This document shows positions 15,911-24,307 of a stretch of 64,000 bases of DNA, piece by piece (the first letter of the stretch is position 1; the number at the start of each line of letters is the position of its first letter). Position numbers and translations under genes: made by a program. Under the pieces are notes generated by a model. It was given only the letters and a program-made list of their open reading frames with translations, searched no databases and had not been told where the DNA came from. Origin of the DNA: Amnibacterium kyonggiense (GTDB taxonomy: Bacteria > Actinomycetota > Actinomycetes > Actinomycetales > Microbacteriaceae); contig NZ_SOAM01000004.1 of assembly GCF_004364555.1 (NCBI RefSeq), positions 124,001 to 188,000 of the forward strand, written 5' to 3'.

Positions 15911-16003
15911 TCAGCGGGAGATGTGGATCGGGCGGCAGACGCTCACGATCGCGGTGACCTGCTCGACGGCCCAGTTGCGCACCAGCTGGATCGGCTTCGC
16001 CAC
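15911..16003 (-). CDS. 30-residue protein with a strong ribosome-binding site
   Basis: GTG 16003 is preceded by GAAGGAGA with six-base spacing, one of the best Shine-Dalgarno matches in the window. The 30-codon frame stops at TGA 15911-15913. The product begins M-A-K-P-I-Q-L-V-R-N-W, has a hydrophobic centre (VTAIVSVC) and ends H-I-S-R, so it is partly amphipathic. It is convergent with the sensor operon (22 bp gap) and lies downstream of the large acidic protein gene on the same strand. I recognise no family; it could be a regulatory or membrane-associated microprotein. Confidence 0.5.
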   Translation of the reverse strand: MAKPIQLVRNWAVEQVTAIVSVCRPIHISR

Positions 16004-16138
16004 GGATGTCTCCTTCGTCGGGATGTGCGCTCATCCTCGCCATGACCCCCGTTCGAGGGACGGAGCGACACGCCGACGGGTCGCAGTGGCTCGTCCTCTT
16101 CGCTGGCCGCGCCGATTCCGCTGGGCATCGAGACGGGG

Positions 16139-19078
16139 TCAGCCGAGCGCCTTCTTCACCGCCGCTTCCATCTTCGACGCGAGCGTCTTCTCGTCCTCAG
16201 CCTTCAGAGCGCTGGGCGAGGACGCCGACTGCTTCGACGCCGGAAGCCAGCCGGCGTCGATGGGGTCGATCCAGGTGGCCTTCGAGATCGCGGCGGCGCT
16301 GCGCAACGTGTTCCGGACCTGCGTGAGGTCGGCGTCGCTCGCGCCGCCGCTGATGGGAGGACCCACCACGATGAGCTTCGCGTCCGGCGCCTGCTTCTGC
16401 ACGGCGGAGAAGGTGTCGGTCGCCGCCTTCGCGAGCGACAGCGGTGCGATGTTCGCGTCGGCCGCCCCGCCGAACACGATCACGACCTTCGCGTTCGATG
16501 GCACCTTCGCGGCGGCCTGGACGAACGTCCCGCCCGAGCTCCCCTTCGCGGCGTAACCCCTGCCGCTCGACGCGTCCGTGCTGACTGTGCCGTCGAGGGA
16601 GGATCCGAGGAGTGCGCTCCACTTCTCCGCGGTCGTGACGCCCTGGGCGGCGACACTCGTGGTGCCGTCGCCGATCACCGCGATCGCCGGCCCCGTCACT
16701 GCCGGCGTCGGGGTGGCGAGCGGCGGCGGCGTGTAGTTCGCGGCCTCCGACGCGGCGATCGCGGCGTCCCGCTGCGTCTTGAGGACGACCGCGGTGATCA
16801 GGCCGCCGCACACGAGCGCGAGGACGACGAGGACCGCGATGCCGATCGCCTCGCGACCGAAGCGCTCCCGCAGCGGCCGCGGACGGCGCGGCGGGCGACC
16901 GGAGCCGCCGGGGCGCGTCGAGGACGGCCGCGACGAGGGCGCCTTCGCGGCGGCCGCGACGATCGCCGGCGCAGCGACGGCGGCGGCCGTCGCGGTCTCC
17001 GCGGTCGGTCCCAACGGCGCATCCTGACCCGGCTCCGTGACCGCTTCATCGTCGAGCTCGGCTGCAGCCACCGACTCGTCCGTCTCGTGCTGCGCAGTCG
17101 GCTCGTCATCCGTGCCGCCGTCGGCGGTCTCCGCGGCGTGCGCGGACGATGTCTCCTCCTGCGCCTCCCCGGCGTCGACCGGAGGCGCGTCCGGGCCGGG
17201 CTCGATCACCGCGTCGGCCAGGAGCTCCTCGGCGGACGCCCATTCGTCCGCATCCGTCGACTCGGCGGGGTCGTCCTCGAGCTCCGGCTCGGTGGAGGAG
17301 GAAGCCTCTTCGGCGACGACCGGTCCGCCTGGCTGCTCGAGCTCGTCGGGCACGAGGAAGGCGTCGTCGAAGGGGTCGCGCTCCTGCTCGAACTCCGGCG
17401 CCTCCTCGACCTCGTCGGCGCGGAGGTCATCCGAGGTCGTCCGGTCGTCGGAAGCCCCGGCGGACTCGGACGTCTCGTCGACGATCCCGCTCTCGTCGAC
17501 CGCTTCGACGGGCTCGGCCGGACCGCTCGCCGGCAGGGTGATCGGGCGGCTGTACAGCTCCTCGGCCGTCGTCCAGCCCCGGTCGCCGATGAACTCGGCG
17601 ACGACCGGGTCCGGGATCGCCGCCGGCTCCACCCCGAGGTCGACGTCGTCCGCGGCCTCGTCGCGAGCGGCGTCCGGCGACAGCAGCTCGGCCGCGGCAG
17701 CGTCGAGGGCCGCTTCGTCGACCGGCACAGCTTCGTGGTCGTCGGCGTGCTGATCGAGCGGCTCGTGCTCGTCCGGCGCGTCGGCCAGATCGGACGCGCC
17801 GGACGAGTCGTCTGCAGCGAGGTCGAACTCGTCGCTCTCGGCGCCGCGGTCAGCCGGAGCATCATCGATCGAGGACGCTTCGATCAATTCGCCGTCGTCT
17901 GCCGGCTCCTCCGTCGCAAGGTCCCGCGCTTCGTCCTCATCGCTCGCGCTGAACGACTCCGAGTCCTCCACCTCGGGCTCCGGGGTCTCGTTCGCAGTGG
18001 CGTCGAGGTCGTCCGGGACCGAGCTCCGGACGTCGTCGGATTGCGGGCCGACCGCGCTCTCCGGATCGTCGCCGTCGGAAGCGGGCTCCTCGGACGCCTG
18101 AGAGTCGACGTCAGGCGCCTCCTCCACCGACCCGTCGGTCAGCTCCGGCTGCGGATAGCCGCCGCCAGCCTCTTCTGACGCTTCCGCCTCGGGGATGCCC
18201 GCGTCCTCGACCAGCTGCTCGTCGGCATCGCCGCCGGCGAGCGACTGCTGCTCGAACGCCGGTGACGCGTCCGCGTCCGCGGACGGTTCGACCACGGCGT
18301 CCGGACGCTCGTGCTCGTTCTCCACCGCTCCGGCGGACGCGTCGTCGCGATCCTCGTCGTCCGCCACGACCGCCGCATCGTCGACCGATGCCGACTCGCG
18401 GTCAGTCGGATCTCCGGCGAGCGGAAGCTGCTCCGAGTCATCCTTTGCAAGCGTGTCCGTGCCCTCGGGCCGGTCCTCGTCCTGCTCGTCCTTCGCCGCC
18501 ACTTCGTCCCCACCGACGTCAGGGGATTCATCCGGCTGCGCCGTCTCCTCGACCCGTTCGAACACGACGGGCTCGCCGTCGGCTGCGGCCGCGTCGACCT
18601 CGGCTTCGTGAACCTCGGCGTCGGGCGAGGCCTCGCCAGCGGACCTCGAAGGCTCCTCCGACTCGATCTCGTCCTCGAGGCGGTTCTCGGCGTCATGGCT
18701 CGATTCCGCGTCGTCCGGGCGCTCGTCCACGCGGTCCTCCCCCAGGCCGTCGGCGCTTTCAGTCTGCGGCAGGCCGGCATCGTCGGAAAGAGCGACTCCG
18801 GCGTCCGCATCCGCGTCCGCCCGCGTCGGCGGCGCGTCGGTGACCGCAGACGACGGGCCGGACTCGGGGACCGTCGGTCCGGAAGCCAGCATCGCCTGCA
18901 CCGGCGTCGGCCCGACGACGTCCTCGGCATCAGCGGCGAACGCTCGGTGCCGGCTGGGAGGTCCGGGACGCAGCGCGTCCTTGACGCTGCGCCCGAGGCC
19001 GCGGATCACGATGGGACCGGTGAGGAGGAGCTTCGCCGACTGCTCGTCGTCCAGCGATCTGTCGTGCTTCCCGCTCAC
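16139..19078 (-). CDS. Large acidic single-pass membrane protein with a degenerate SGNH domain
   Basis: The 979-residue protein has three parts. A short conserved-looking basic N-terminus (to about 60) contains 'LLLTGPIVIRGLGRSVKDAL'. About 650 residues of very acidic low-complexity sequence rich in D, E, A and S follow. Then come a basic Arg/Pro stretch and one transmembrane helix (about 745-767). The last 185 residues lie outside the membrane and resemble an SGNH/GDSL hydrolase: 'AVIGDGTTS' stands where GDSxS is expected, 'VFGGAAD' where GxND is expected, and 'DPIDAGWL' where DxxH is expected. All three catalytic positions are altered, so the domain is probably not an active hydrolase. GTG 19078 is the start. 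Long opposite-strand open frames across it are composition artefacts. Confidence 0.8.
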   Translation of the reverse strand: MSGKHDRSLDDEQSAKLLLTGPIVIRGLGRSVKDALRPGPPSRHRAFAADAEDVVGPTPVQAMLASGPTVPESGPSSAVTDAPPTRADADADAGVALSDDAGLPQTESADGLGEDRVDERPDDAESSHDAENRLEDEIESEEPSRSAGEASPDAEVHEAEVDAAAADGEPVVFERVEETAQPDESPDVGGDEVAAKDEQDEDRPEGTDTLAKDDSEQLPLAGDPTDRESASVDDAAVVADDEDRDDASAGAVENEHERPDAVVEPSADADASPAFEQQSLAGGDADEQLVEDAGIPEAEASEEAGGGYPQPELTDGSVEEAPDVDSQASEEPASDGDDPESAVGPQSDDVRSSVPDDLDATANETPEPEVEDSESFSASDEDEARDLATEEPADDGELIEASSIDDAPADRGAESDEFDLAADDSSGASDLADAPDEHEPLDQHADDHEAVPVDEAALDAAAAELLSPDAARDEAADDVDLGVEPAAIPDPVVAEFIGDRGWTTAEELYSRPITLPASGPAEPVEAVDESGIVDETSESAGASDDRTTSDDLRADEVEEAPEFEQERDPFDDAFLVPDELEQPGGPVVAEEASSSTEPELEDDPAESTDADEWASAEELLADAVIEPGPDAPPVDAGEAQEETSSAHAAETADGGTDDEPTAQHETDESVAAAELDDEAVTEPGQDAPLGPTAETATAAAVAAPAIVAAAAKAPSSRPSSTRPGGSGRPPRRPRPLRERFGREAIGIAVLVVLALVCGGLITAVVLKTQRDAAIAASEAANYTPPPLATPTPAVTGPAIAVIGDGTTSVAAQGVTTAEKWSALLGSSLDGTVSTDASSGRGYAAKGSSGGTFVQAAAKVPSNAKVVIVFGGAADANIAPLSLAKAATDTFSAVQKQAPDAKLIVVGPPISGGASDADLTQVRNTLRSAAAISKATWIDPIDAGWLPASKQSASSPSALKAEDEKTLASKMEAAVKKALG

Positions 19079-19295
19079 GCCTCGTTGCTCCGATCGATCG
19101 CGCCGGGTCAGCGCAGGTCAGGTCGTCGTGTCGGCTCGGATCGCCGCATCCCCTCCATCGGCTCCTCCGCCCCGTCGCGCGCACCGTGGACGTCCAGCGT
19201 AGCCAGTCGTTCGGTCGCACCGCCGGGCGGAAGGTATGGGAGGTCGTGCAGCGTATTTGCACAGCGTTCCGCGACGTCCGGGCTACCGTCGAAGC

Positions 19296-19529
19296 GTGGG
19301 CACGAAGGCGGAATCTCCCGACGTCGACGTGACGGCTTCGACGGACGAGGCGCCTGCGCGCGCGTTCGCACCGGGCGCCTCGGTCGTGCTGCTCGCGCCT
19401 CGGAAGCTGCGCGGCACGGTGGGCGTCGTGCGACGGCGACTGGCCGAGGGGTGGGAGGTCGAGGTCCGAACGGCGCTCGGCACGCCCATGCACCTCACGC
19501 TCCCGGAGCGGGACCTGCACCTGCGCTAG
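19296..19529 (+). CDS. Small protein of about 77 residues, possible SH3/KOW-like barrel
   Basis: GTG 19296 begins a 77-residue frame. Its second half ('FAPGASVVLLAPRKLRGTVGVVRRRLAEGWEVEVRTALG') alternates short beta strands with glycine turns, as in SH3-like or KOW-type barrels; this is only a fold impression. A -10-like TACCGT ends six bases before the GTG, so the mRNA may be leaderless. An upstream ATG (19236) is in frame but lies in the promoter zone. The gene is divergent from the large acidic protein gene. Confidence 0.55.
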   Translation: MGTKAESPDVDVTASTDEAPARAFAPGASVVLLAPRKLRGTVGVVRRRLAEGWEVEVRTALGTPMHLTLPERDLHLR

Positions 19530-19541
19530 GTCGAGGAGGTG

Positions 19542-19659
19542 GACTCGAGTCGCTCGCCCGCGCTCGCTTCGCTCCCGGCTCGACCAACGGGGCGGGGTCC
19601 GGGCTGCGGTCTCGAGGCTCGCTTCGCTCGCGCCTCGACCGACGGGGAACGGGACGGGG
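19542..19659. repeat. Two copies of a dispersed intergenic palindromic repeat
   Basis: Two imperfect palindromes, about 19542-19597 and 19608-19659, share the core 'CTCGCTTCGCTC' followed by 'CTCGACC(A/G)ACGGGG'. Elements of this kind (tcgag-gctcgcttcgctcg-cctcgac) are scattered between genes in many Microbacteriaceae genomes. They lie between convergent genes and may act as terminators. A more diverged relative may lie at about 28126-28190. Confidence 0.6.
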
Positions 19660-19669
19660 CTGGCGGCGG

Positions 19670-20260
19670 TCACCCGACGGGCGGGTCCTCCTTCAGCGGG
19701 CCGAGGCCCCAGACGCGGGCGATGCCGATCACGACCGCGGTGCCGATCAGGAGGATCAGGGGCAGCCACTCCGGCGAGCTGATGAAGACGCCGCCGGGGA
19801 TCGCGAGGGCGAACACGAAGAAGGCCAGCGACGTGGTGACGACCGCGGCGACGAGGGGCCGCGTCTGCCGCACGGTCAGCTCGCGGCGCGAGAAGTCCTT
19901 GAACTTGTCCCGGAACGCGAGCCACACGAACGCCGCGTTCGCGACCAGCGCGATGACGAACAGCAGCCAGACCGCGGCGACCTTCTCACCGCTCGTGTCC
20001 GACGTCTGCACGAGGTTCACGCACGCGACGCCGGCGAGGTAGATCGTCAGCGCCTCGCCCGGCACGTAGGAGACGAGGCTGGCGAGCGCCGCCCGCTCCC
20101 CCGAGCCGATCGCAGCCCCCGGCTCGATCTGCGGGATGAGGGGACCACCCGCAGGGGTCTCCGGCTCCTCGACCGAGGCGGCGCCGATGTCGCGGACGGG
20201 CACGCCGAGCGCCTTGCCGGTCGTGATCGCCGCGATGCGGCCCGCGGAGCGCGCGCTCAC
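19670..20260 (-). CDS. Membrane protein of unknown function, four TM segments
   Basis: The 196-residue product has about 60 hydrophilic N-terminal residues followed by four hydrophobic segments ('VPGEALTIYLAGVACV', 'AAVWLLFVIALVANAAFVWLA', 'PLVAAVVTTSLAFFVFALAIP', 'LPLILLIGTAVVIGIARVWG'). The 'SYVPGEALTIYLA' motif resembles a recurring actinobacterial membrane family without assigned function. GTG 20260 is the likely start; a TAGGGT -10-like element lies on the same strand at 20356-20351. Confidence 0.65.
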   Translation of the reverse strand: MSARSAGRIAAITTGKALGVPVRDIGAASVEEPETPAGGPLIPQIEPGAAIGSGERAALASLVSYVPGEALTIYLAGVACVNLVQTSDTSGEKVAAVWLLFVIALVANAAFVWLAFRDKFKDFSRRELTVRQTRPLVAAVVTTSLAFFVFALAIPGGVFISSPEWLPLILLIGTAVVIGIARVWGLGPLKEDPPVG

Positions 20261-20350
20261 CGGGCAGCGCCGAGAAGGGTCGTGGGCATCTGGAACCTCG
20301 CAGGTGGGTGGGCCGACTCCGTGGGTGGCGGAGGCGTGGGCGGCAGGACG

Positions 20351-20356
20351 ACCCTA
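20351..20356 (-). promoter_or_regulatory. -10-like element TAGGGT upstream of the four-TM protein gene
   Basis: The minus strand reads CGTAGGGTCGTCC, matching the TA(G/T)GGTC element found before several other genes in the window. It lies about 90 bases before the start codon. No good -35 is visible. Confidence 0.35.
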
Positions 20357-20438
20357 CGGCGACCCACGGCCGCCCGCTTCCCGTCATTCAACCGGGAGCC
20401 GGGCGCGCGCGGACTGGGAATCCGCCTGCTGACGCGGT

Positions 20439-20624
20439 TCAGGCGATCGCGACGAAGCCGCACTCCGTGCAGGCCCAGTAGGCGTCGCCCTTCGAGGACT
20501 CCTCCGGCTCCATGCGCAGAAGGCAGTCGGGGCAGTTCGGGGTGTCCAGGGCGACGTCGTCGACCGCGTCCGGCGCGCTCGGCAGCACCGAGCCGCCCGG
20601 CCCGTCGCCGTCTCCGTCGCGCAT
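20439..20624 (-). CDS. Small zinc-ribbon protein, 61 residues
   Basis: ATG 20624 opens a 61-codon frame. An acidic N-terminal half is followed by two CxxC knuckles, 'CPDC' and 'CTEC', spaced 21 residues apart, with a Trp before the second knuckle ('YWACTECGF'). This is a typical rubredoxin-like zinc ribbon. It could mediate protein or nucleic-acid contacts. It is divergent from the protease gene. Confidence 0.7.
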   Translation of the reverse strand: MRDGDGDGPGGSVLPSAPDAVDDVALDTPNCPDCLLRMEPEESSKGDAYWACTECGFVAIA

Positions 20625-20756
20625 GGGTCCATGGTCGCGCATCCCTCCGACGACGGACAGCGGCCGTTCACGTCCGATGCAGATCCGCGACCGGGGAGAA
20701 ATCGACCCCCGATCAGGGATCTGTGCTCCGCGGGCCGGCGAGGGCATCGTGGACCG

Positions 20757-21506
20757 GTGGCCGCGTGGCGCTTTCGGCATCCGACCGCGCTCGCGGTGGT
20801 GCTCGCGGTCGCGGTCACCGCCGCCGCGCCCGCAGCGCTGCCGGCCGAGCACGCGGCGCCGGCATCCGCAGCCCGGACGGCCGCTGCCGCGACGGCGTCG
20901 GGACGCTACGAGCTCGTCTCGACGGTCGACCCCACCCGGCCGATGCGCTGGCCCGCCTGCCGGCCGATCGAGTACCGGATCAACCCGACGGACATGCCGA
21001 GCGGCATGGTCGCGACGGTGCAGCACGCGATGGGCGTCGTCGCACGCCAGACCGGTGTCCGCTTCCGCTTCGCGGGCCGCACAGCCCACCTCTTCGACTC
21101 GACGAACCACGCGGCGACGCCGACCATCTACATCGGGTTCACGAACCGGGCGCACGCGTTCGGCCAGACCTTCGGCGGGACGGGCGGCGAGGTCGGCGTC
21201 GGCGGGCCGGCCGCCTCCTGGTACCGGAGCGGCGGCCGCACGGTCGAGGCGATGACGTACGGGCGGGTCCTGCTGTCCTCCCGCTTCCGGGCGCCGCGGA
21301 CCGGTGGCGGCGTCAGCTGGCAGTCGCTGATCCTCCACGAGGTCGGGCACGCGCTCGACCTCGCGCACCAGGGTGGGCCGGGGACGATCATGCACCCGTC
21401 GCTCACCGCGGCCACGCCGGCGCAGTTCACCCCGGCGGAGGTGCGCGCGCTGCGCCGCGTGCTGCAGACCTCCGGGTGCGACGACGCGGCGTGGTCGCGG
21501 CTCTGA
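20757..21506 (+). CDS. Secreted matrixin-like zinc metalloprotease
   Basis: The 249-residue product (from GTG 20757, GAGGG about ten bases upstream) starts with a signal peptide: a basic 'WRFRHP' n-region followed by a long Ala/Val/Leu core. The mature domain has the zinc motif HExxHxxxxxH ('HEVGHALDLAH') and, shortly after, 'GTIMHPSL', where the Met forms the metzincin Met-turn. 'FAGRTAHLFDSTN' and 'TIYIGFTN' are earlier strands. It should degrade peptides or proteins outside the cell. A longer frame from ATG 20631 would bury the signal sequence and is rejected. Confidence 0.85.
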   Translation: MAAWRFRHPTALAVVLAVAVTAAAPAALPAEHAAPASAARTAAAATASGRYELVSTVDPTRPMRWPACRPIEYRINPTDMPSGMVATVQHAMGVVARQTGVRFRFAGRTAHLFDSTNHAATPTIYIGFTNRAHAFGQTFGGTGGEVGVGGPAASWYRSGGRTVEAMTYGRVLLSSRFRAPRTGGGVSWQSLILHEVGHALDLAHQGGPGTIMHPSLTAATPAQFTPAEVRALRRVLQTSGCDDAAWSRL

Positions 21507-21513
21507 CGCCGAC

Positions 21514-21546
21514 GCATTCGGGATGGACGACGGCGCATTCGGGATG
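21514..21546 (+). promoter_or_regulatory. Pair of 12-bp direct repeats upstream of the first LAL-type regulator gene
   Basis: GCATTCGGGATG occurs at 21514-21525 and 21535-21546. Their starts are exactly 21 bp apart, two helical turns, so both face the same side of DNA, as for an operator bound by a dimer. A short inverted repeat GATTC-caa-GAATC follows at 21570-21582. Confidence 0.45.
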
Positions 21547-21643
21547 CCCCGGTGATCCGGGGCAGCAATGATTCCAAGAATCCTCGAAAGGTGCACACTT
21601 CGGCAACTCCCCTGCTCGGCCTGATCCTCCGGAGTCCCGCTCG

Positions 21644-24172
21644 ATGTCGCACGCCACCTCCCCGCTGGTGGGGCGCGCTGCGGTCCTGACAGCGATCGGA
21701 CACCGCACCCGGGAGGGGCGGAGCGTCGTGCTGATCGGCGCCCCCGGCTCGGGCGGCTCGCGCGTGCTCACCGACGCGTTCACGGCGACCCGCCGGGCCG
21801 GCATCCGTACGGCGCGGCTCGTGTCGGGAGGGAGCCCGTGTCCGCTCGCTCCCCTGCTCGACCGCGAAACGCGCGAGTCGTTGCCGAGTAACGACCCGAC
21901 GGCGGTGCGGGCCGCGACCGCCTCGCTCGGCCTCGAGGTCGTGTTCCTCGACGACGCGCACCTGCTCGACGAGGCGTCGGCGGCGGTGCTCGCCGACCTC
22001 GCCCGCTCGGGCACCGCCCTGGTCGCCAACGCGACCGGTGCGTCCGCTGTGCCGGAACCGCTCCGCCGCCTCATCGCCGAGGGACGCGCGGACGCCGTGC
22101 CGCTCGATCCCCTCACTCGCGACGAGGTCGCCGAGCTCGCCGAGCACCTGCTCGGCGACCCGGTGGACGGCGACGTGGCGATCGCGCTGACCACGGCATC
22201 CGGCGGGCGACCCCGCGCCCTGAGCGAGGTCGTCGACGCCGGCATCGCCGCCCGCTCACTCGTCAAGGCGGACGGGCGATGGCACCTCGCCGCGCCATTG
22301 CCGCCCGCCCGCTCGCTGCGCACCGCCGTGCTCGACGCCTACACCGCGCTCTCGCCGGAGCACCGGGGCTGGATCGCGGCGGTCGCGCAGGCGAGGTCGC
22401 TCGCGGAGGACCTCGCGCGCCGCATCGCCACCGCGGAGACCGTCCGCGTCGTCGAGGAGGCGGGCTGGACCGCGCGCGACCCCGCGAGCGGCGCCGTCCG
22501 GCTGGCGGTCGAGCCGGCCGGCCCGGTGGTGCTCGGCTCCCTGAACCGCAGCGCGCGGACCGCCGTGCTGCAGCGGCTGATCGCCGCGGCGCAGGCGGTG
22601 GATCGGCCGCTGCTGCCCGAGGAGCGGGTCGATCTGCTGCGCTGGCGCATGGAGGTGGGGCTGCTGCCGGACCCCGCGGAGGCACGGGCGCTCGCGATGC
22701 TGCCCGGCACGGACCCCGCGGCGCGCGAGCTCCTCCTGCGCGCGGCCCTCGACGGCGGCGCGCACGCCGGCGCGGATCTCGCCGACCACCTGCGGCGCAC
22801 CCGGCGGCCGACCGAGGCGCTGCAGCTCATCGACGAGGCGCTGCCGCGGACCGACGGCGGCGAACGGGTCTCGCTCCTCCGGGTGCGAGCCCTCACGACC
22901 GGGGTCGTCGAGCGCCGGTCCGGCGAGACGCTCGCGGCGCTCGACCGGCACCTCCTCGACGCCGAGCCGGAGGCCGAGCTGCTCGCCGTCCGAGCCAGCA
23001 TGCTCCTGCTCGAGGCGCGTCCGGCCGAGGCCGTCGAGGTCGCGACGACCGTGCTCGACGGAGCCGACCGGTCCGCCTTCGCGACCGGCTTCTCGCTCCT
23101 CCAGCTGGCCCTCGGGCAGCGGGAGCTGGGTCGGCTCGAGGCGTCGCTCGACGCCGCCGCGCGCCTGCTCGCGCTCGACGGCGTCGAGCAGGCGTTCCAG
23201 GACGGGCGCGGGCTGGCGAGCTGGCTGCCCTCGGAGCTGCTCGTCGCCGTCGGCGCCGAGCCGGAGGCGGTCCGCGCGCGAGTGGGCGACGAGCACGCCG
23301 CCGCGCAGGACGGCCTCCAGCAGGCGCGAGCACCGATGTCGTACACGCTCGCGACGATCGCCGTGCACCGGGCCGAGCCCGGTGAGGGCGTCCGGTTGCT
23401 CCGGGACGTCGACGCCGCGTCCGGCGCGTGGCGGGAGGGCTGGCAGCCCCGGATCCTCGCGGAGCTCACCATCGCGCAGACGCTCTCAGGCGCGATCGAC
23501 GACGCCGGAGCGACGCTGGAGCGGCTCGGCCGGATCGCGGTGCCGCCCATCCAGCGCGGGCACGCCGACCTCGCGGCCGCGCAGCTCGCCGCCGCCCGCG
23601 GTGACACCGGGCGGGCTCGGGCGATCGTCGCGGAGACCGCGGAGCGCGGGGCCGCTGCCGGGCTCGCGCTCGACGCGTTCGAGGCGACGTTCGCGGGCAT
23701 CCGGTACGGCGACGACGAGGCGCCGCGGCGCCTGCTCGCGCTGGGCGCGCTGCCCGGCGGGGCCGGTCGGGACGCCCAGCGCGCCTACGCCGCGGCGCTG
23801 ATCGCGGCCGACGCGGCCGCCGTCGACGCCGCGGCCGTCCGCCTCTGGGAGGTCGGGCTCCGCCTCCACGCCATCGAGGCGGCGCACCGCGCCGCCTCGC
23901 TCGGGGACGAGCGCGCGGACCGCCGCCTCGTCGCGTGGCTCGCCCGCACGCCGTCGCTCCGCCCGCCCGAGACCGCGAGCCGCCGCGCGACCGGCCTCAC
24001 CGTGCGGGAGCGCCAGGTCGCGATGCTCGCGGCCGGCGGCGCCTCCGACCGGGTCATCGCGACGGAGCTCGGCATCACCCTGCGGACCGCGCAGACCCAC
24101 CTCGGCCGCGCCCTCGGCAAGCTCGGGGTCCACCGCCGGACCGAGCTGCGCGGCCTCCTGCTCGAACCATGA
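21644..24172 (+). CDS. LuxR-family LAL-type regulator A (AAA-like, TPR-like, HTH)
   Basis: The 842-residue protein follows the MalT/LAL plan. An N-terminal STAND-type ATPase-like domain comes first, then a long helical repeat region (about 330-770), then a LuxR helix-turn-helix at about 785-838 ('LTVRERQVAMLAAGGASDRVIATELGITLRTAQTHLGRALGKLGVH'). The P-loop reads 'GAPGSGGS' at 32-39, with Gly where Lys is required. Walker B 'VVFLDDAHLLD' remains. Nucleotide hydrolysis is therefore doubtful. ATG 21644 puts the P-loop at the same residue numbers as in the next paralogue. Direct repeats lie about 100 bp upstream. Confidence 0.88.
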   Translation: MSHATSPLVGRAAVLTAIGHRTREGRSVVLIGAPGSGGSRVLTDAFTATRRAGIRTARLVSGGSPCPLAPLLDRETRESLPSNDPTAVRAATASLGLEVVFLDDAHLLDEASAAVLADLARSGTALVANATGASAVPEPLRRLIAEGRADAVPLDPLTRDEVAELAEHLLGDPVDGDVAIALTTASGGRPRALSEVVDAGIAARSLVKADGRWHLAAPLPPARSLRTAVLDAYTALSPEHRGWIAAVAQARSLAEDLARRIATAETVRVVEEAGWTARDPASGAVRLAVEPAGPVVLGSLNRSARTAVLQRLIAAAQAVDRPLLPEERVDLLRWRMEVGLLPDPAEARALAMLPGTDPAARELLLRAALDGGAHAGADLADHLRRTRRPTEALQLIDEALPRTDGGERVSLLRVRALTTGVVERRSGETLAALDRHLLDAEPEAELLAVRASMLLLEARPAEAVEVATTVLDGADRSAFATGFSLLQLALGQRELGRLEASLDAAARLLALDGVEQAFQDGRGLASWLPSELLVAVGAEPEAVRARVGDEHAAAQDGLQQARAPMSYTLATIAVHRAEPGEGVRLLRDVDAASGAWREGWQPRILAELTIAQTLSGAIDDAGATLERLGRIAVPPIQRGHADLAAAQLAAARGDTGRARAIVAETAERGAAAGLALDAFEATFAGIRYGDDEAPRRLLALGALPGGAGRDAQRAYAAALIAADAAAVDAAAVRLWEVGLRLHAIEAAHRAASLGDERADRRLVAWLARTPSLRPPETASRRATGLTVRERQVAMLAAGGASDRVIATELGITLRTAQTHLGRALGKLGVHRRTELRGLLLEP

Positions 24173-24307
24173 TGCGAACGGCATGGCCAGATCACGCAAC
24201 TGCGTCGATTCGATTCGAGGCGCCGGTGCCCATGATCGTCGGGTCGGCGAAGTCGATTCAGAACGGGCTCGAGCCGTCAGCCGCCCCCTCCCTTGCTCGA
24301 CAGATCG

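Noticed and set aside
20631-20756. Longer N-terminus for the matrixin-like protease from ATG 20631
   Set aside because: It would put about 42 charged residues before the signal peptide and begin seven bases from the divergent zinc-ribbon start; GTG 20757 gives a normal signal sequence.
18311-21571. Plus-strand open frame of 1086 codons
   Set aside because: It runs antisense to the acidic protein gene and through several well-supported genes; the product is Arg/Val-rich with no domain and no ribosome-binding site. It is a GC-composition shadow.
24293-24307. TTG 24293 as start of LAL regulator B
   Set aside because: ATG 24308 aligns residue for residue with the start of regulator A and places the P-loop at the same numbers.
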